Origin: Nocardia sienata NBRC 100364
GTDB lineage: Bacteria > Actinomycetota > Actinomycetes > Mycobacteriales > Mycobacteriaceae
Length of the DNA: 64,000 bases
Reading direction: 5' to 3'
Assembly: GCF_001613205.1 (NCBI RefSeq)
Contig: NZ_BDBX01000053.1
Coordinates: 1-64,000, forward strand
Both the position numbers and the translations under genes were made by a program. The stretch's first letter is position 1; each line of letters begins with the position of its first letter. This document shows, one piece after another, positions 17,193-25,343 of the stretch. The notes under the pieces are model-generated. The model was not told the DNA's origin, did no database searches, and saw only the letters and a program-made list of their open reading frames with translations.

Positions 17193-18626
17193 TTACGGGT
17201 TGGTCTCGGATGAGCGCCGGCGGGCGAGAGCGAGGCTTGTCAGCGTCGTGATCGCCATGGCGACGATGCCGACCAGCGCCGCGGTGGTGTAGGCGCTGTG
17301 GTCGGGGAAGAGGTGGCCGGGGCCGGTGCCCGCGGCGAGGATCATGCCGCCGATGGCGCTGCCCAGGGAGTACCCGACGCTGCGGACGACGTAGTTGAAG
17401 CTCATGGCGCTCGACGTCTCGCTCTTGGCGGTGACGGCCAGGATGACGCCGGGCATCGCGGCCGAGAAGCCGCCGACGCCGAAGCCGAGCACGCCCATCG
17501 CCGCGAACAGTTCGGCCAGGTCCGACCGGGCCGCCGCGAACAGGGCGAACCCGCCGCCGACCACGACGGCGCTGCCGGCCAGGAGCAGCGGGTCGGCGAT
17601 CCGCGTCCGGGCCCGCGGCGTGAGTTTGCCGGCGACGAACCCCAGCACCGAGAACGGGATGAGGACCAGTCCGGCGACGAAGGTCGTCAGCCCGAAGCCG
17701 TAGCCGGCGTCGGGTGGCGTCTGCGCGTACCGGGTGATGAGCGTGAGCAGGAGGTACATGCCGATTCCGCCGACGAACATGGCGAGGTTCGCCCCGGCAA
17801 CCGCCGGGTGCCGCACGGCCCGCACATCGACCAGGGGCGTCGGGCTGCGCAGTTCGATGACGGCCCAGACACAGAGCAGCACCACCGCGACGACGGCGAG
17901 GCCCCCCGCCACGGCGAGGTGTCGGCTCCACAGATTCCGTTCGCCGGCGAGGAACAGCACCAGGAGCAGCGCAGCGGCCAGGATGACCGCGCCTGCCACG
18001 TCCACGTGGGCGGAGCGGCCTTCGGGGGCTTCGGGGATGGAGCGCCACGCGGTCAGGAGGGCGGCGGCGGTGACGGTCAGGCCGAGGCCGTAGGCGGCCC
18101 GTACCCCGCCGAGCTCGGCGAGCAGTGCGGCCAGCGGGTAGCCGACGCCGGCCCCGATGATCGAGACCACCGAGATCAGGGCGATCACGGCCGCGCTGCG
18201 CTCCTCGGGGAGGTGGTCCCGGGCCACGCCCATCATCAGCGCCGTCAGCCCGAGCCCGACGCCCTGGGCCGCCCTGCCGGCCAGCAGCCACGCGAACGGC
18301 AGCGGCAGCACGGTGAGCGCGCTGCCGGCGACGACGACCACCAGTGTGGCGAGGATCGTGGCCCGCCGATGCGGGCCGGCTCCGAGCCGGCCCAGGACCG
18401 GCGTGGCGACGGCGCCGCTGAGCAGCGCGATTGTCAGCGTCCACTGCGCGCTGCCGAGCGAGACGTGGAATGAGGTCGCCACGCTGGTGATGAGCGGCGC
18501 CCCGAGACTGGCGACCGCCGCCACGACCAGAGCGATGAACATCAGAGCGGGGACCAGCAGCCGCGCCTCGGAACGCGCCACCGAGAACGCCTTCACCGCG
18601 AACCCGCCGACCGGCTGCCCGGTCAC
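17193..18626 (-). CDS. MFS drug exporter
   Basis: About 477 residues with some 12-14 hydrophobic segments, including the entry TSVATSFHVSLGSAQWTLTIALLSGAVATPVLGRLG typical of DHA2-like multidrug transporters. GTG at 18626 overlaps the marR stop as GTGA; a longer frame upstream runs only through marR. Likely proton-driven export of a toxic compound, controlled by the adjacent MarR. Substrate unknown. Confidence 0.85.
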   Translation of the reverse strand: MTGQPVGGFAVKAFSVARSEARLLVPALMFIALVVAAVASLGAPLITSVATSFHVSLGSAQWTLTIALLSGAVATPVLGRLGAGPHRRATILATLVVVVAGSALTVLPLPFAWLLAGRAAQGVGLGLTALMMGVARDHLPEERSAAVIALISVVSIIGAGVGYPLAALLAELGGVRAAYGLGLTVTAAALLTAWRSIPEAPEGRSAHVDVAGAVILAAALLLVLFLAGERNLWSRHLAVAGGLAVVAVVLLCVWAVIELRSPTPLVDVRAVRHPAVAGANLAMFVGGIGMYLLLTLITRYAQTPPDAGYGFGLTTFVAGLVLIPFSVLGFVAGKLTPRARTRIADPLLLAGSAVVVGGGFALFAAARSDLAELFAAMGVLGFGVGGFSAAMPGVILAVTAKSETSSAMSFNYVVRSVGYSLGSAIGGMILAAGTGPGHLFPDHSAYTTAALVGIVAMAITTLTSLALARRRSSETNP

Positions 18627-19081
18627 TGCTTCGCTCCTTCGTGGTCCTGGCTTTCGAGCTCTGCCAGATGCTTCAGCGCCGGAAGGGCCGCCACCAGCGC
18701 CTCGACCTCGTCGCCGGTGAGCTCGCCGATCAACCGCTCGAACGCGTGGACACCCGCCTGGCGCCGTGTCCGGACATAGGAGGCGCCGGCCTCGGTCAGG
18801 CACACCAGCGTGACCCGCTTGTCGGACGCGTCGCCCCGCCGCTCGACCAAGCCGGACTTCTCCATCACTCGGACCAGGGCGGTCATCGCGGGCTGGGTGA
18901 CGCCCTCGACCGCGGCCAGATCGGTGATGCGCCGCGGGCCGGTCCGGGCCAGAGTGGCCAGGGTGGCGGCCGACGTCAGGCTCATGTCCCGGGGCAGGCG
19001 TCTCGTGGCCCTGGTGGCCAGGCCGTAGAGGGCTGCCCCGATGGCGGCGGACGCGCCAGGAGCGGTGTCTTGACGACTCAT
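18623..19081 (-). CDS. MarR family transcriptional regulator
   Basis: 152 residues. Winged-helix core with SAATLATLARTGPRRITDLA, VTQPAMTALVRVMEKSGLVERR and the wing DASDKRVTLVCLTEAG. It starts an operon with the MFS exporter and probably represses it until a ligand binds. A 15-bp palindrome lies 24 bases upstream of the start. Confidence 0.9.
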   Translation of the reverse strand: MSRQDTAPGASAAIGAALYGLATRATRRLPRDMSLTSAATLATLARTGPRRITDLAAVEGVTQPAMTALVRVMEKSGLVERRGDASDKRVTLVCLTEAGASYVRTRRQAGVHAFERLIGELTGDEVEALVAALPALKHLAELESQDHEGAKQ

Positions 19082-19104
19082 GCCAAAAGCATAGCCTTTT
19101 TATA

Positions 19105-19119
19105 TTCATACTTTATGAA
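19105..19119. promoter_or_regulatory. MarR-type operator
   Basis: TTCATA-CTT-TATGAA, a perfect inverted repeat in an AT-rich stretch just upstream of marR. Spacing and symmetry fit a MarR dimer site overlapping the promoter. Confidence 0.55.
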
Positions 19120-19185
19120 AATGCCGCGGAAGCCAGTTGTTCCGCGGGTTCGCTGCCGGGGGTGCAGTGAAGGAGGTAATCGACC

Positions 19186-19311
19186 ATGAGTTTGCGGGGC
19201 GCGTCGAGCACCTTCTTGTCGAGAAGACAACTCCCGTCCTTTGGCGGGTCGGTAGGTATCGACTTCCCTGAATTGCACGCTGGCCGGATCCCGTTTCGGC
19301 TTTCGCGGTGA
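19186..19311 (+). CDS. Possible 41-residue small ORF with strong ribosome site
   Basis: ATG at 19186 is preceded by a near-perfect AAGGAGG at 9 bases, and the frame runs 41 codons (MSLRGASSTFLSRRQLPSF...). No homology is recognised. A different frame from GTG 19166 also reads as a plausible 34-residue peptide ending LVEKTTPVLWRVGRYRLP, so the stretch may be a gene remnant and not a functional peptide. Confidence 0.25.
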   Translation: MSLRGASSTFLSRRQLPSFGGSVGIDFPELHAGRIPFRLSR

Positions 19312-19329
19312 CCGGGGGACGCCGTGGTG

Positions 19330-19698
19330 TCAGCGGCAGCAGTTGGGGTCGAGGACGAGGCAGAGTGCGGCGAGGGCGTCGCGGTGGGCGCGGTGGATGA
19401 CGTTCATGCCATGGCGTTCGGAGTTCACGAGTCCGGCTTTGCGGAGTTGGCCGAGGTGGTGGCTGACCGTGGATTCGGAGAGCCCGACGACGTCGGCGAG
19501 TTCGCCGCCGTTGCATCCGGTTTCCGGATTGGCCAGCAGCAGGGACATGAGTTTGACCCGGACCGGATCGGCCAGGGCTTTCAGCCGGAGCGCGACGTGC
19601 AGGGCCGCCTCGTCGTCGACCGGGCCGGCGGCCACGGGTGGGCAGCAGACCGGGGCGGTCATATCGATCACGGGCAGCGCTTTGGGCATGGAGTCCAT
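19330..19698 (-). CDS. arsR: ArsR/SmtB repressor, Corynebacterium ArsR1 type
   Basis: 122 residues, or 119 if translation starts at the second ATG (19689). Winged helix with LADVVGLSESTVSHHLGQLRKAGLV. The cysteines are placed as in the CgArsR1-type As(III) site: adjacent Cys in APVCCPP (residues 15-16 counting from the second Met) and one in ETGCNGGEL (59). A further CC pair ends the protein (DPNCCR). It is divergent from arsI and probably represses both sides until arsenite binds. Confidence 0.88.
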   Translation of the reverse strand: MDSMPKALPVIDMTAPVCCPPVAAGPVDDEAALHVALRLKALADPVRVKLMSLLLANPETGCNGGELADVVGLSESTVSHHLGQLRKAGLVNSERHGMNVIHRAHRDALAALCLVLDPNCCR

Positions 19699-19718
19699 CC
19701 TACCGACTATGTTGACTT

Positions 19719-19761
19719 ATGTCGAAAAGGTGGCAGACTGGGGGCTCCAATACTTCGATAT
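19719..19761. promoter_or_regulatory. Candidate ArsR operator in the arsR-arsI divergent region
   Basis: ATGTCGAA (19719-19726) and TTCGATAT (19754-19761) form an inverted repeat with one mismatch per arm. They lie between the divergent arsR and arsI starts. A CGATAT core also occurs upstream of the second arsR near 25060, consistent with related repressors. Confidence 0.4.
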
Positions 19762-19784
19762 ATGTCTCACAGGTGGTGGTGATG

Positions 19785-20300
19785 ATGTCACGTGTTCAGC
19801 TCGCACTCAACGTCGACGATCTGGGGCAGGCGGTCGAGTTCTACTCGACGCTCTTCGGTGTGGAGCCGGCGAAGCGCAAGCCCGGCTACGCGAATTTCGC
19901 GGTCGCCGAGCCGCCGCTGAAGCTGGTCCTGATCGAGAACCCGGGCCGGGGCGGCAGTATCAACCATCTCGGGGTGGAGGTGGAGTCCTCGGAGAAGGTG
20001 CAGGCCGAGATCGCGCGCTTGTCGCAGGCGGGTCTGTTCACCGACGAGCAGATCGCGACGACCTGTTGTTTCGCCACCCAGGACAAGGTGTGGGTGACCG
20101 GTCCCGGTGAGGAGCGGTGGGAGGTCTACACCGTGCTGGCCGATACCGAGCATTTCGGCACCGACCCCCGGTTCGCGGGGAAGAACGAGGGGGAGGCGGT
20201 GCAGGCGTGCTGCGGTACCGACGGCCGCGGTGAGGCCGCACCCGAGGAGGAGGCAGGGTCGACGGTGGCGTGCTGTGCGCCGGCCGCCGCCGCTCAGTAG
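19785..20300 (+). CDS. arsI: ArsI/CadI-like glyoxalase-fold protein (C-As lyase family)
   Basis: 171 residues. Vicinal-oxygen-chelate fold with MSRVQLALNVDDL at the start, GYANFAVAEPPLKLVLIENP and NHLGVEV. Likely metal ligands are H61 and E113. The vicinal pair C94-C95 (ATTCCFA) matches the As(III)-binding cysteines of ArsI, which cleaves methyl-As bonds with O2; CadI, the cadmium-induced homologue, has the same fold. The tail carries two more CC pairs (QACCGT, VACCAP). The second ATG of an ATGATG (19785) is chosen to match family N-termini. Confidence 0.85.
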   Translation: MSRVQLALNVDDLGQAVEFYSTLFGVEPAKRKPGYANFAVAEPPLKLVLIENPGRGGSINHLGVEVESSEKVQAEIARLSQAGLFTDEQIATTCCFATQDKVWVTGPGEERWEVYTVLADTEHFGTDPRFAGKNEGEAVQACCGTDGRGEAAPEEEAGSTVACCAPAAAAQ

Positions 20301-20315
20301 GGCCGGGGTATCGGA

Positions 20316-21542
20316 GTGGTGGATGTGGGGGCCGCGCCCGCGGCAGTGGCTGGGTTGTCGCGGGCGGGGCGCCGCCGGGTGTTGGCGGTGCTGTGCCTGA
20401 CCCAGACAACCGGCTGGGGGATCTTGTATTACGCGTTTCCGGTGCTCTCGGTGTCGATCACCGCGGGTACGGGGTGGTCGGCGCCGGTGATCACCGCCGC
20501 GTTCTCCCTCGGCCAGCTCGCGACCGCGCTTACCGGGATCCCGGTCGGGGCGATCATCGACCGGGCCGGGCCGCGGCGGGTGATGACCGCCGGGTCGATT
20601 CTCGGGGCCCTTGCGCTGCTTGCGGTCGCGGCCGCACCGAACCTGGCCGTGTTCTACCTCGGTTGGATCGCGGCGGGGGTGGCGATGGGGGCGGTGTTGT
20701 ATCCGCCGGCGTTCGCGGCGTTGACCCGCTGGTGGGGGCCGCAGAGCGTGACCGCGCTGATGGTCCTGACCCTGGCCGGTGGTTTGGCGTCCACGGTGTT
20801 CGCGCCGTTGACCGCTGCTTTGGATGCGCACTCGGATTGGCGGGCGACCTATCTCGTCCTGGCCGCGGTGCTGGCGGTGGTGACGGTGCCGGCGCATTGG
20901 TTCGGGTTGCGGGCGCTGTGGCCGGACCCTCCGGCGCCGGTGTCGGCGGCGCACGCCGACCACACGCGGATTGCGCGCAGCCCGCGCTTCGCCGCGCTGG
21001 TGGGGACCCTCTGTCTGGCGGCGTTCGCGAGCTTCGCCGGCATCTTCAACCTCGTCGCGCTGCTGCAGGAGCAGGGCTTCGGCCCGGGTTTGGCCGCGAC
21101 CGCGCTCGGGCTGGGTGGTGCAGGGCAGGTGCTGGGACGGATCGGGTATCTGCCCTTGGCCCGCTACACCGGGGTCACCGCCCGCACCGTGCTGGTCCTG
21201 GTCGCCCTCGCCGCCTCGACGACCCTGCTCGGGGTGGTGTCGGCGGTGATCGTGTTGATCGCGGTTGCGATCGGCGCCGGGCTGGTTCGCGGGATCTTCA
21301 CGCTGGTGCAGGCCACCGCGATCACCGACCGGTGGGGCGCCACTCATTACGGGCGGCTCAACGGGTTGCTGTCGGCACCGGTGGTGGTCGTGTCCGCGCT
21401 GGCGCCGTGGGCGGGCACGGTGCTGTCGGCGTGGACCGGCAGCTACGCCCACGCCTATCTCGTCCTCGGTGCGGTCGCTGCTGTCGCCGCACTCACCGCG
21501 ACCCTGACCACGGTCGATAGTTCGAAGAAAGAGACCTTGTGA
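20316..21542 (+). CDS. MFS transporter of the arsenic operon
   Basis: 408 residues from GTG, with 12 predicted helices (QTTGWGILYYAFPVLSVSI at the first). It lies between arsI and the flavoprotein gene and overlaps the latter (TTGTGA). Probably exports an arsenical or an ArsI/ArsO product; this is inferred from the operon. It belongs to the general MFS_1 group and is not ArsJ-like by any feature I can see. Confidence 0.8.
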   Translation: MVDVGAAPAAVAGLSRAGRRRVLAVLCLTQTTGWGILYYAFPVLSVSITAGTGWSAPVITAAFSLGQLATALTGIPVGAIIDRAGPRRVMTAGSILGALALLAVAAAPNLAVFYLGWIAAGVAMGAVLYPPAFAALTRWWGPQSVTALMVLTLAGGLASTVFAPLTAALDAHSDWRATYLVLAAVLAVVTVPAHWFGLRALWPDPPAPVSAAHADHTRIARSPRFAALVGTLCLAAFASFAGIFNLVALLQEQGFGPGLAATALGLGGAGQVLGRIGYLPLARYTGVTARTVLVLVALAASTTLLGVVSAVIVLIAVAIGAGLVRGIFTLVQATAITDRWGATHYGRLNGLLSAPVVVVSALAPWAGTVLSAWTGSYAHAYLVLGAVAAVAALTATLTTVDSSKKETL

Positions 21543-22621
21543 CAACCGAACACGCATACGACGCGGTGGTCATCGGCGGCGGCCAATCCGGCCTGGCCGC
21601 CGCCCACCACCTCACCGGCCAGGGCCTGAACACCGCGGTCCTGGAAGCCTCTGGGGAGGCGACCGGGTCGTGGCCGCGCTATTACGACAGCCTGACTCTG
21701 TTCTCCCCGGCCCGCTACAGCAGCCTGCCCGGGCGCCGGTTTCCCGGTGATCCGGACCGGTACCCGCACCGCGACGAGGTGATCGACTACCTGCGCACCT
21801 ACGCCGCGGGCGTGGACGCCGACATCCACACCAGCACGCCGGCCGAGACTGTCACCACCGGCGACAGTGGTGAATTCACCGTAACCACGGGATCTGGGAC
21901 GGTGTTCACCGCGCCGCGGGTGATCGCGGCGACCGGGTCCTTCGGTTCCCCGTTCCTGCCCGCTGTGCCCTGGCAGGACCAGTTCGCGGGCCAGGTCCTG
22001 CACGCGAGCCAGTACCGCAACCCGGGCGAGTTCGCGGGCCGGCGGGTGATCGTGGTGGGGGCGGGGAACTCGGCGGTGCAGATCGCTGCCGAGCTCGCCG
22101 AGCACGCGCAGGTGGTGCTGGCCAGTAGGGCGCCGGTGAAGTTCGTGCCGCAGCGGCCGCTGGGCCGGGATGTGCATTTCTGGTTCACCGTCACCGGGTT
22201 CGATGCCGCCCCGCTGGGCCGGATCGTGAAACAGGCGCCGACGCAGCCGGTGCTCGACGAAGGCCGCTACCGCGCCGCGCTCGCGGCGGGGAAGCCGGAG
22301 CGGCGGGAGATGTTCACCGCGTTCACACCGGAGGGTGTGGTGTGGCCCGACGGGCCTCGGACCTCGGTGGATGCGGTCATCTTTGCCACCGGGTACCGCC
22401 CGCACCTCCCGTATCTAACCGGCACCGGGGCGCTGACCGAGACCGGGGTCCCGCGGCAGCGTCAAGGCCTGTCGCTCACCCACCCGGGGCTGGGGTTTCT
22501 GGGGTTGGAGTGGCAGCGGACCCCGTCGTCGAACTCGCTGCGTGGGGTCGGCCGGGATGCGGCCTATCTGGTGCGGCGTCTGCGGCCGGCGACGGCGCGG
22601 CAGCGGGCGCACGCGCGATGA
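21539..22621 (+). CDS. ArsO-like flavin-dependent monooxygenase
   Basis: 360 residues. FAD-binding GGGQSGLAAAHHL at the N-terminus, a second NADPH-binding GAGNSAVQIAAEL in the middle, and the ATGYRPHLPYL motif of group B flavoproteins/FMOs near the C-terminus. This type is frequent in ars operons and called ArsO; the exact substrate is not established. GTG at 21539 overlaps the MFS stop. Translationally coupled with its neighbours. Confidence 0.82.
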   Translation: MTTEHAYDAVVIGGGQSGLAAAHHLTGQGLNTAVLEASGEATGSWPRYYDSLTLFSPARYSSLPGRRFPGDPDRYPHRDEVIDYLRTYAAGVDADIHTSTPAETVTTGDSGEFTVTTGSGTVFTAPRVIAATGSFGSPFLPAVPWQDQFAGQVLHASQYRNPGEFAGRRVIVVGAGNSAVQIAAELAEHAQVVLASRAPVKFVPQRPLGRDVHFWFTVTGFDAAPLGRIVKQAPTQPVLDEGRYRAALAAGKPERREMFTAFTPEGVVWPDGPRTSVDAVIFATGYRPHLPYLTGTGALTETGVPRQRQGLSLTHPGLGFLGLEWQRTPSSNSLRGVGRDAAYLVRRLRPATARQRAHAR

Positions 22622-22785
22622 TCACCGCCTCGGTGGGCACGGTCGCCGCCGACCGGCTCACCGAAGCACTGCCGGACCCGGCACGCAAAACCCTGCCGGG
22701 GCAAGGCCATCACGTCGACCCCGGCGTCCTGGCCCAGGATCTGCTCCCGGGTTTCAGGCGGTGGCAGGTAGCAGCTCGGCGATGA
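22618..22785 (+). CDS. Hypothetical 55-residue protein
   Basis: ATG at 22618 overlaps the flavoprotein stop (ATGA) and the frame runs to 22785, overlapping the 3' end of the convergent arsC by 32 bp. No domain recognised (MITASVGTVAADRLTEALPD...). It could be a small partner or a truncated remnant. Confidence 0.35.
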   Translation: MITASVGTVAADRLTEALPDPARKTLPGQGHHVDPGVLAQDLLPGFRRWQVAARR

Positions 22786-23164
22786 GTGCCCGCACCCGGG
22801 CGCGGATCTCGTCGCGGATCGGGCGGACCGCGTCCACGCCTTTGCCGGCGGGGTCTTCCAGGTCCCAGTCGCGGTAGCTGATGCCGGGGAACACCGGGCA
22901 GGTATCACCGCAGCCCATGGTGATCACCACCGTGGACGATTCCACCGCGTCGGGGGTGAGGATCTTCAGGGTCTGGGCGGTGATGTCGATCCCCAGCTCG
23001 GCCATCGCCTCCACCGCCGCAGGATTCAGGCGCTCGGCGGGATCGCTACCCGCGGAGCGGATCTCGATCGCGCCATCGGCGAGATGGTGCAGGAATCCGG
23101 CGGCCATCTGGGAGCGACCGGCGTTGTGGACGCAGACGAACAACACACTCGGCTTATCGGTCAC
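22754..23164 (-). CDS. arsC: Low-molecular-weight arsenate reductase ArsC
   Basis: 136 residues from GTG 23164. Phosphatase-like loop VLFVCVHNAGRSQMAAGFL holds the catalytic CX5R signature. Later MGCGDTCPVFPG gives two more cysteines and RDWDLEDP the acid loop. It reduces arsenate to arsenite, probably with a thiol relay (thioredoxin or mycothiol). Fourth gene of arsR-acr3-arsC1'-arsC. Confidence 0.88.
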   Translation of the reverse strand: MTDKPSVLFVCVHNAGRSQMAAGFLHHLADGAIEIRSAGSDPAERLNPAAVEAMAELGIDITAQTLKILTPDAVESSTVVITMGCGDTCPVFPGISYRDWDLEDPAGKGVDAVRPIRDEIRARVRALIAELLPATA

Positions 23165-23175
23165 AACAGGGCCTT

Positions 23176-23586
23176 TCAGACGGTAGGGGGTGCCGAGTTC
23201 GGTGAGCAGGCGCGCACACGGGCAGCGATCTCGTCGCGGACCAGCCGCATCCTCTCCATGCCCTCGATCCCGCGCTGCGCGGGTTCGTCTGTCTCCCACC
23301 GCCCAACCTGCACACCGGGCGGGACGTCGAGGTCGGCTTCACGGCCGAGGACGACCACCCGGTCCACGGTGTGCAGCAGCAGCGGATCCACCGGCCTCGG
23401 GTGCTCGCCCGCGATATCGGCTCCGACCTCGGCGAGGGTGGGCACCGACAACGCGTTGAGTTTCGCCCCCGGATCGGTGCCCGCCGACAACGCGACGACC
23501 CGGTCGCCGGCGGCCTGGCGCATCAGCCCGGCCGCCATCTGCGATTTGCCGCTGTTGCGCACGCACACGAACAGCACCATGGTCAC
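23176..23586 (-). CDS. Arsenate-mycothiol transferase ArsC1'
   Basis: About 136 residues; GTG 23586 overlaps the acr3 stop, with ATG 23580 as alternative. The P-loop reads CVRNSGKSQMAAGLM, with Lys in place of the usual Arg, as in Corynebacterium glutamicum ArsC1/C1'. LSVPTLAEVGADI, VDRVVVLG and GMERMRLVRDEI also match that type. It forms an arseno-mycothiol adduct for mycoredoxin. Having it beside a canonical ArsC gives two reduction routes. Confidence 0.85.
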   Translation of the reverse strand: MTMVLFVCVRNSGKSQMAAGLMRQAAGDRVVALSAGTDPGAKLNALSVPTLAEVGADIAGEHPRPVDPLLLHTVDRVVVLGREADLDVPPGVQVGRWETDEPAQRGIEGMERMRLVRDEIAARVRACSPNSAPPTV

Positions 23587-24683
23587 CGCGAACCCACTTC
23601 GGCCGTGGCGGTCGGGGTACGGAACCGGTTACGCAGGGCCAGCGACACATACACCAGCGCCACCAGCACCGGGACCTCGATCAACGGACCCACGACCCCG
23701 GCCAGAGCTTGACCGGAAGTAGCGCCGTAGGTGGCGATCGCCACGGCGATGGCGAGCTCGAAGTTGTTGCCCGCCGCCGTGAACGCCAAAGTGGTGGTCC
23801 GTTCGTAGCCCAGGCCCATGACGGCGCCGAGCAGGTAGCCCCCGCCCCACATGATCGCGAAATACGCGAGCAGCGGGACCGCGATCCGGACCACGTCCAG
23901 AGGTTGGGAGGTGATGCGGTCACCTTGCAGGGCGAACAGCACGACGATGGTGAACAGCAGCCCGTAGAGCGCCCACGGCCCGATCTTTGGGATCAGCGTG
24001 GTCTCGTACCAGTCGCGGCCTTTCGCGCGTTCCCCGAACCGGCGGGTGAGATAGCCGGCGAGCAGCGGGATCCCGAGGAAGATCAGCACCGACTTCGCGA
24101 TCTGCCACGGGGAAGTGTCGATCGTGGTCTGCTCCAACCCGAGCCATCCGGGCAGGACCGAGAGGTAGAACCAGCCCAGGACCGCGAACATGACAACCTG
24201 GAACACCGAGTTGATCGCCACCAGCACTGCGGCGGCTTCCCGATCCCCGCAGGCCAGGTCGTTCCAGATGATGACCATCGCGATACAGCGCGCCAGGCCG
24301 ACGATGATCAACCCCGTCCGGTACTCCGGGAGATCGGGAAGCAGTAGCCAGGCCAGCGCGAACATCAGCGCCGGTCCCAGCAGCCAGTTCAACACCAGCG
24401 ACCCGGCCAGCAGCCGCCGGTCGCCGGTGATGGTATCGAGGCGCTCGTAGCGGACCTTCGCCAGCACCGGATACATCATGATCAGCAGCCCGATCGCGAT
24501 CGGCAACGAGATCCCATCGATCTCCACCGCCGCCAACCCGTCACCCAGCCCGGGAATCAACCGGCCCAGCAGCAGACCCGCGGCCATGGCCACACCGATC
24601 CACACCGGCAAGAACCGGTCCAAGGTCGAGAGCTTGCCCACCACACCCTGCTCGACGGCACCGGTGGTGTCGGTGGCGCTCAC
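23583..24683 (-). CDS. acr3: Arsenite efflux carrier Acr3
   Basis: 366 residues, ten membrane helices. The conserved Cys of helix 4 is in LARCIAMVIIWNDLACGD and the essential Glu in NNFELAIAVAIA. It exports As(OH)3 driven by the membrane potential or proton gradient. GTG 24683 overlaps the arsR stop; the 3' end overlaps ArsC1'. The whole arsR-acr3-arsC1'-arsC run is tightly coupled. Confidence 0.94.
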   Translation of the reverse strand: MSATDTTGAVEQGVVGKLSTLDRFLPVWIGVAMAAGLLLGRLIPGLGDGLAAVEIDGISLPIAIGLLIMMYPVLAKVRYERLDTITGDRRLLAGSLVLNWLLGPALMFALAWLLLPDLPEYRTGLIIVGLARCIAMVIIWNDLACGDREAAAVLVAINSVFQVVMFAVLGWFYLSVLPGWLGLEQTTIDTSPWQIAKSVLIFLGIPLLAGYLTRRFGERAKGRDWYETTLIPKIGPWALYGLLFTIVVLFALQGDRITSQPLDVVRIAVPLLAYFAIMWGGGYLLGAVMGLGYERTTTLAFTAAGNNFELAIAVAIATYGATSGQALAGVVGPLIEVPVLVALVYVSLALRNRFRTPTATAEVGSR

Positions 24684-25057
24684 GCGATCGCCGCCGCAGC
24701 CTCGCCGCTTTCCAGCAGCAGCGCCTCCGCAGCCCGCCGCGACGCCTCCGGGACCACCCGGTAGTACACCCACGACGCACGACGCTCGCTGGTCAGCAGT
24801 CCAGCGCTACGCAGTACCTTCAGGTGATGGGAGATGGTCGGCTGGGTCAGGTCGATGCCCTCGGACAGATCACACACGCACGCCTCCTGTCCAGCACGCG
24901 AGCCGATCGAGCTGAGCAACCGCAGCCGGACCGGGTCCGACAGCGCTTTGAACACCGCCGCCAGCTCCACCGCCGCGTCCGCGGTCAGCGGTTCACGCGC
25001 CCGGGGCGCGGGGTGACAGGCCTCGGCCGGTTCGATCGGCAATTGCGGATTAGACAT
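24680..25057 (-). CDS. arsR: ArsR/SmtB repressor of the acr3 operon
   Basis: 125 residues. As(III) site CVCDL in the DNA-binding region (GQEACVCDLSEGIDLTQPTISHHLKVL) marks the classical type-1 ArsR, different from the upstream ArsR1-type copy. ATG 25057 is chosen. First gene of the arsR-acr3-arsC1'-arsC operon; an ATCGATATTGACA element is immediately upstream. Confidence 0.92.
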   Translation of the reverse strand: MSNPQLPIEPAEACHPAPRAREPLTADAAVELAAVFKALSDPVRLRLLSSIGSRAGQEACVCDLSEGIDLTQPTISHHLKVLRSAGLLTSERRASWVYYRVVPEASRRAAEALLLESGEAAAAIA

Positions 25058-25156
25058 GCATCGATATTGACAACCGCCTATGTCGTGGTGCAAGCGAACA
25101 CCCGGTGAACAGCCCCACACGAGGGATCGTGTGGCTCGGCGGTTTCAGAGTTCGCC

Positions 25157-25174
25157 TCGAAACCTAGGTTTCGA
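25157..25174. repeat. Perfect 18-bp palindrome
   Basis: TCGAAACCTAGGTTTCGA is self-complementary over 18 bp. It resembles crossover sites of Hin/Gin-type serine recombinases (GAAACC, 2-bp centre, GGTTTC). A sister copy with TT centre is at 26995-27012. It lies upstream of the secreted protein gene at 25344. Confidence 0.65.
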
Positions 25175-25343
25175 CACGGCGGCAGCACGGAGCGGTGCCA
25201 ACCTTGCTGATGCGGTGGTGCTCCGGCCTCCAAGGCGGGTAGAGCATCGCCCACAAGGGCCAGGTCGGCGAGATGGTGGCAGCTGGAGGCGGGGCGACAC
25301 ATCCGGGTGGGGCATGGTTGCGAATACAGCCACGGAGTGACCG

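Noticed and set aside
19788..21557. 589-residue minus-strand frame over arsI and the MFS gene
   Set aside because: Antisense of well-recognised plus-strand genes.
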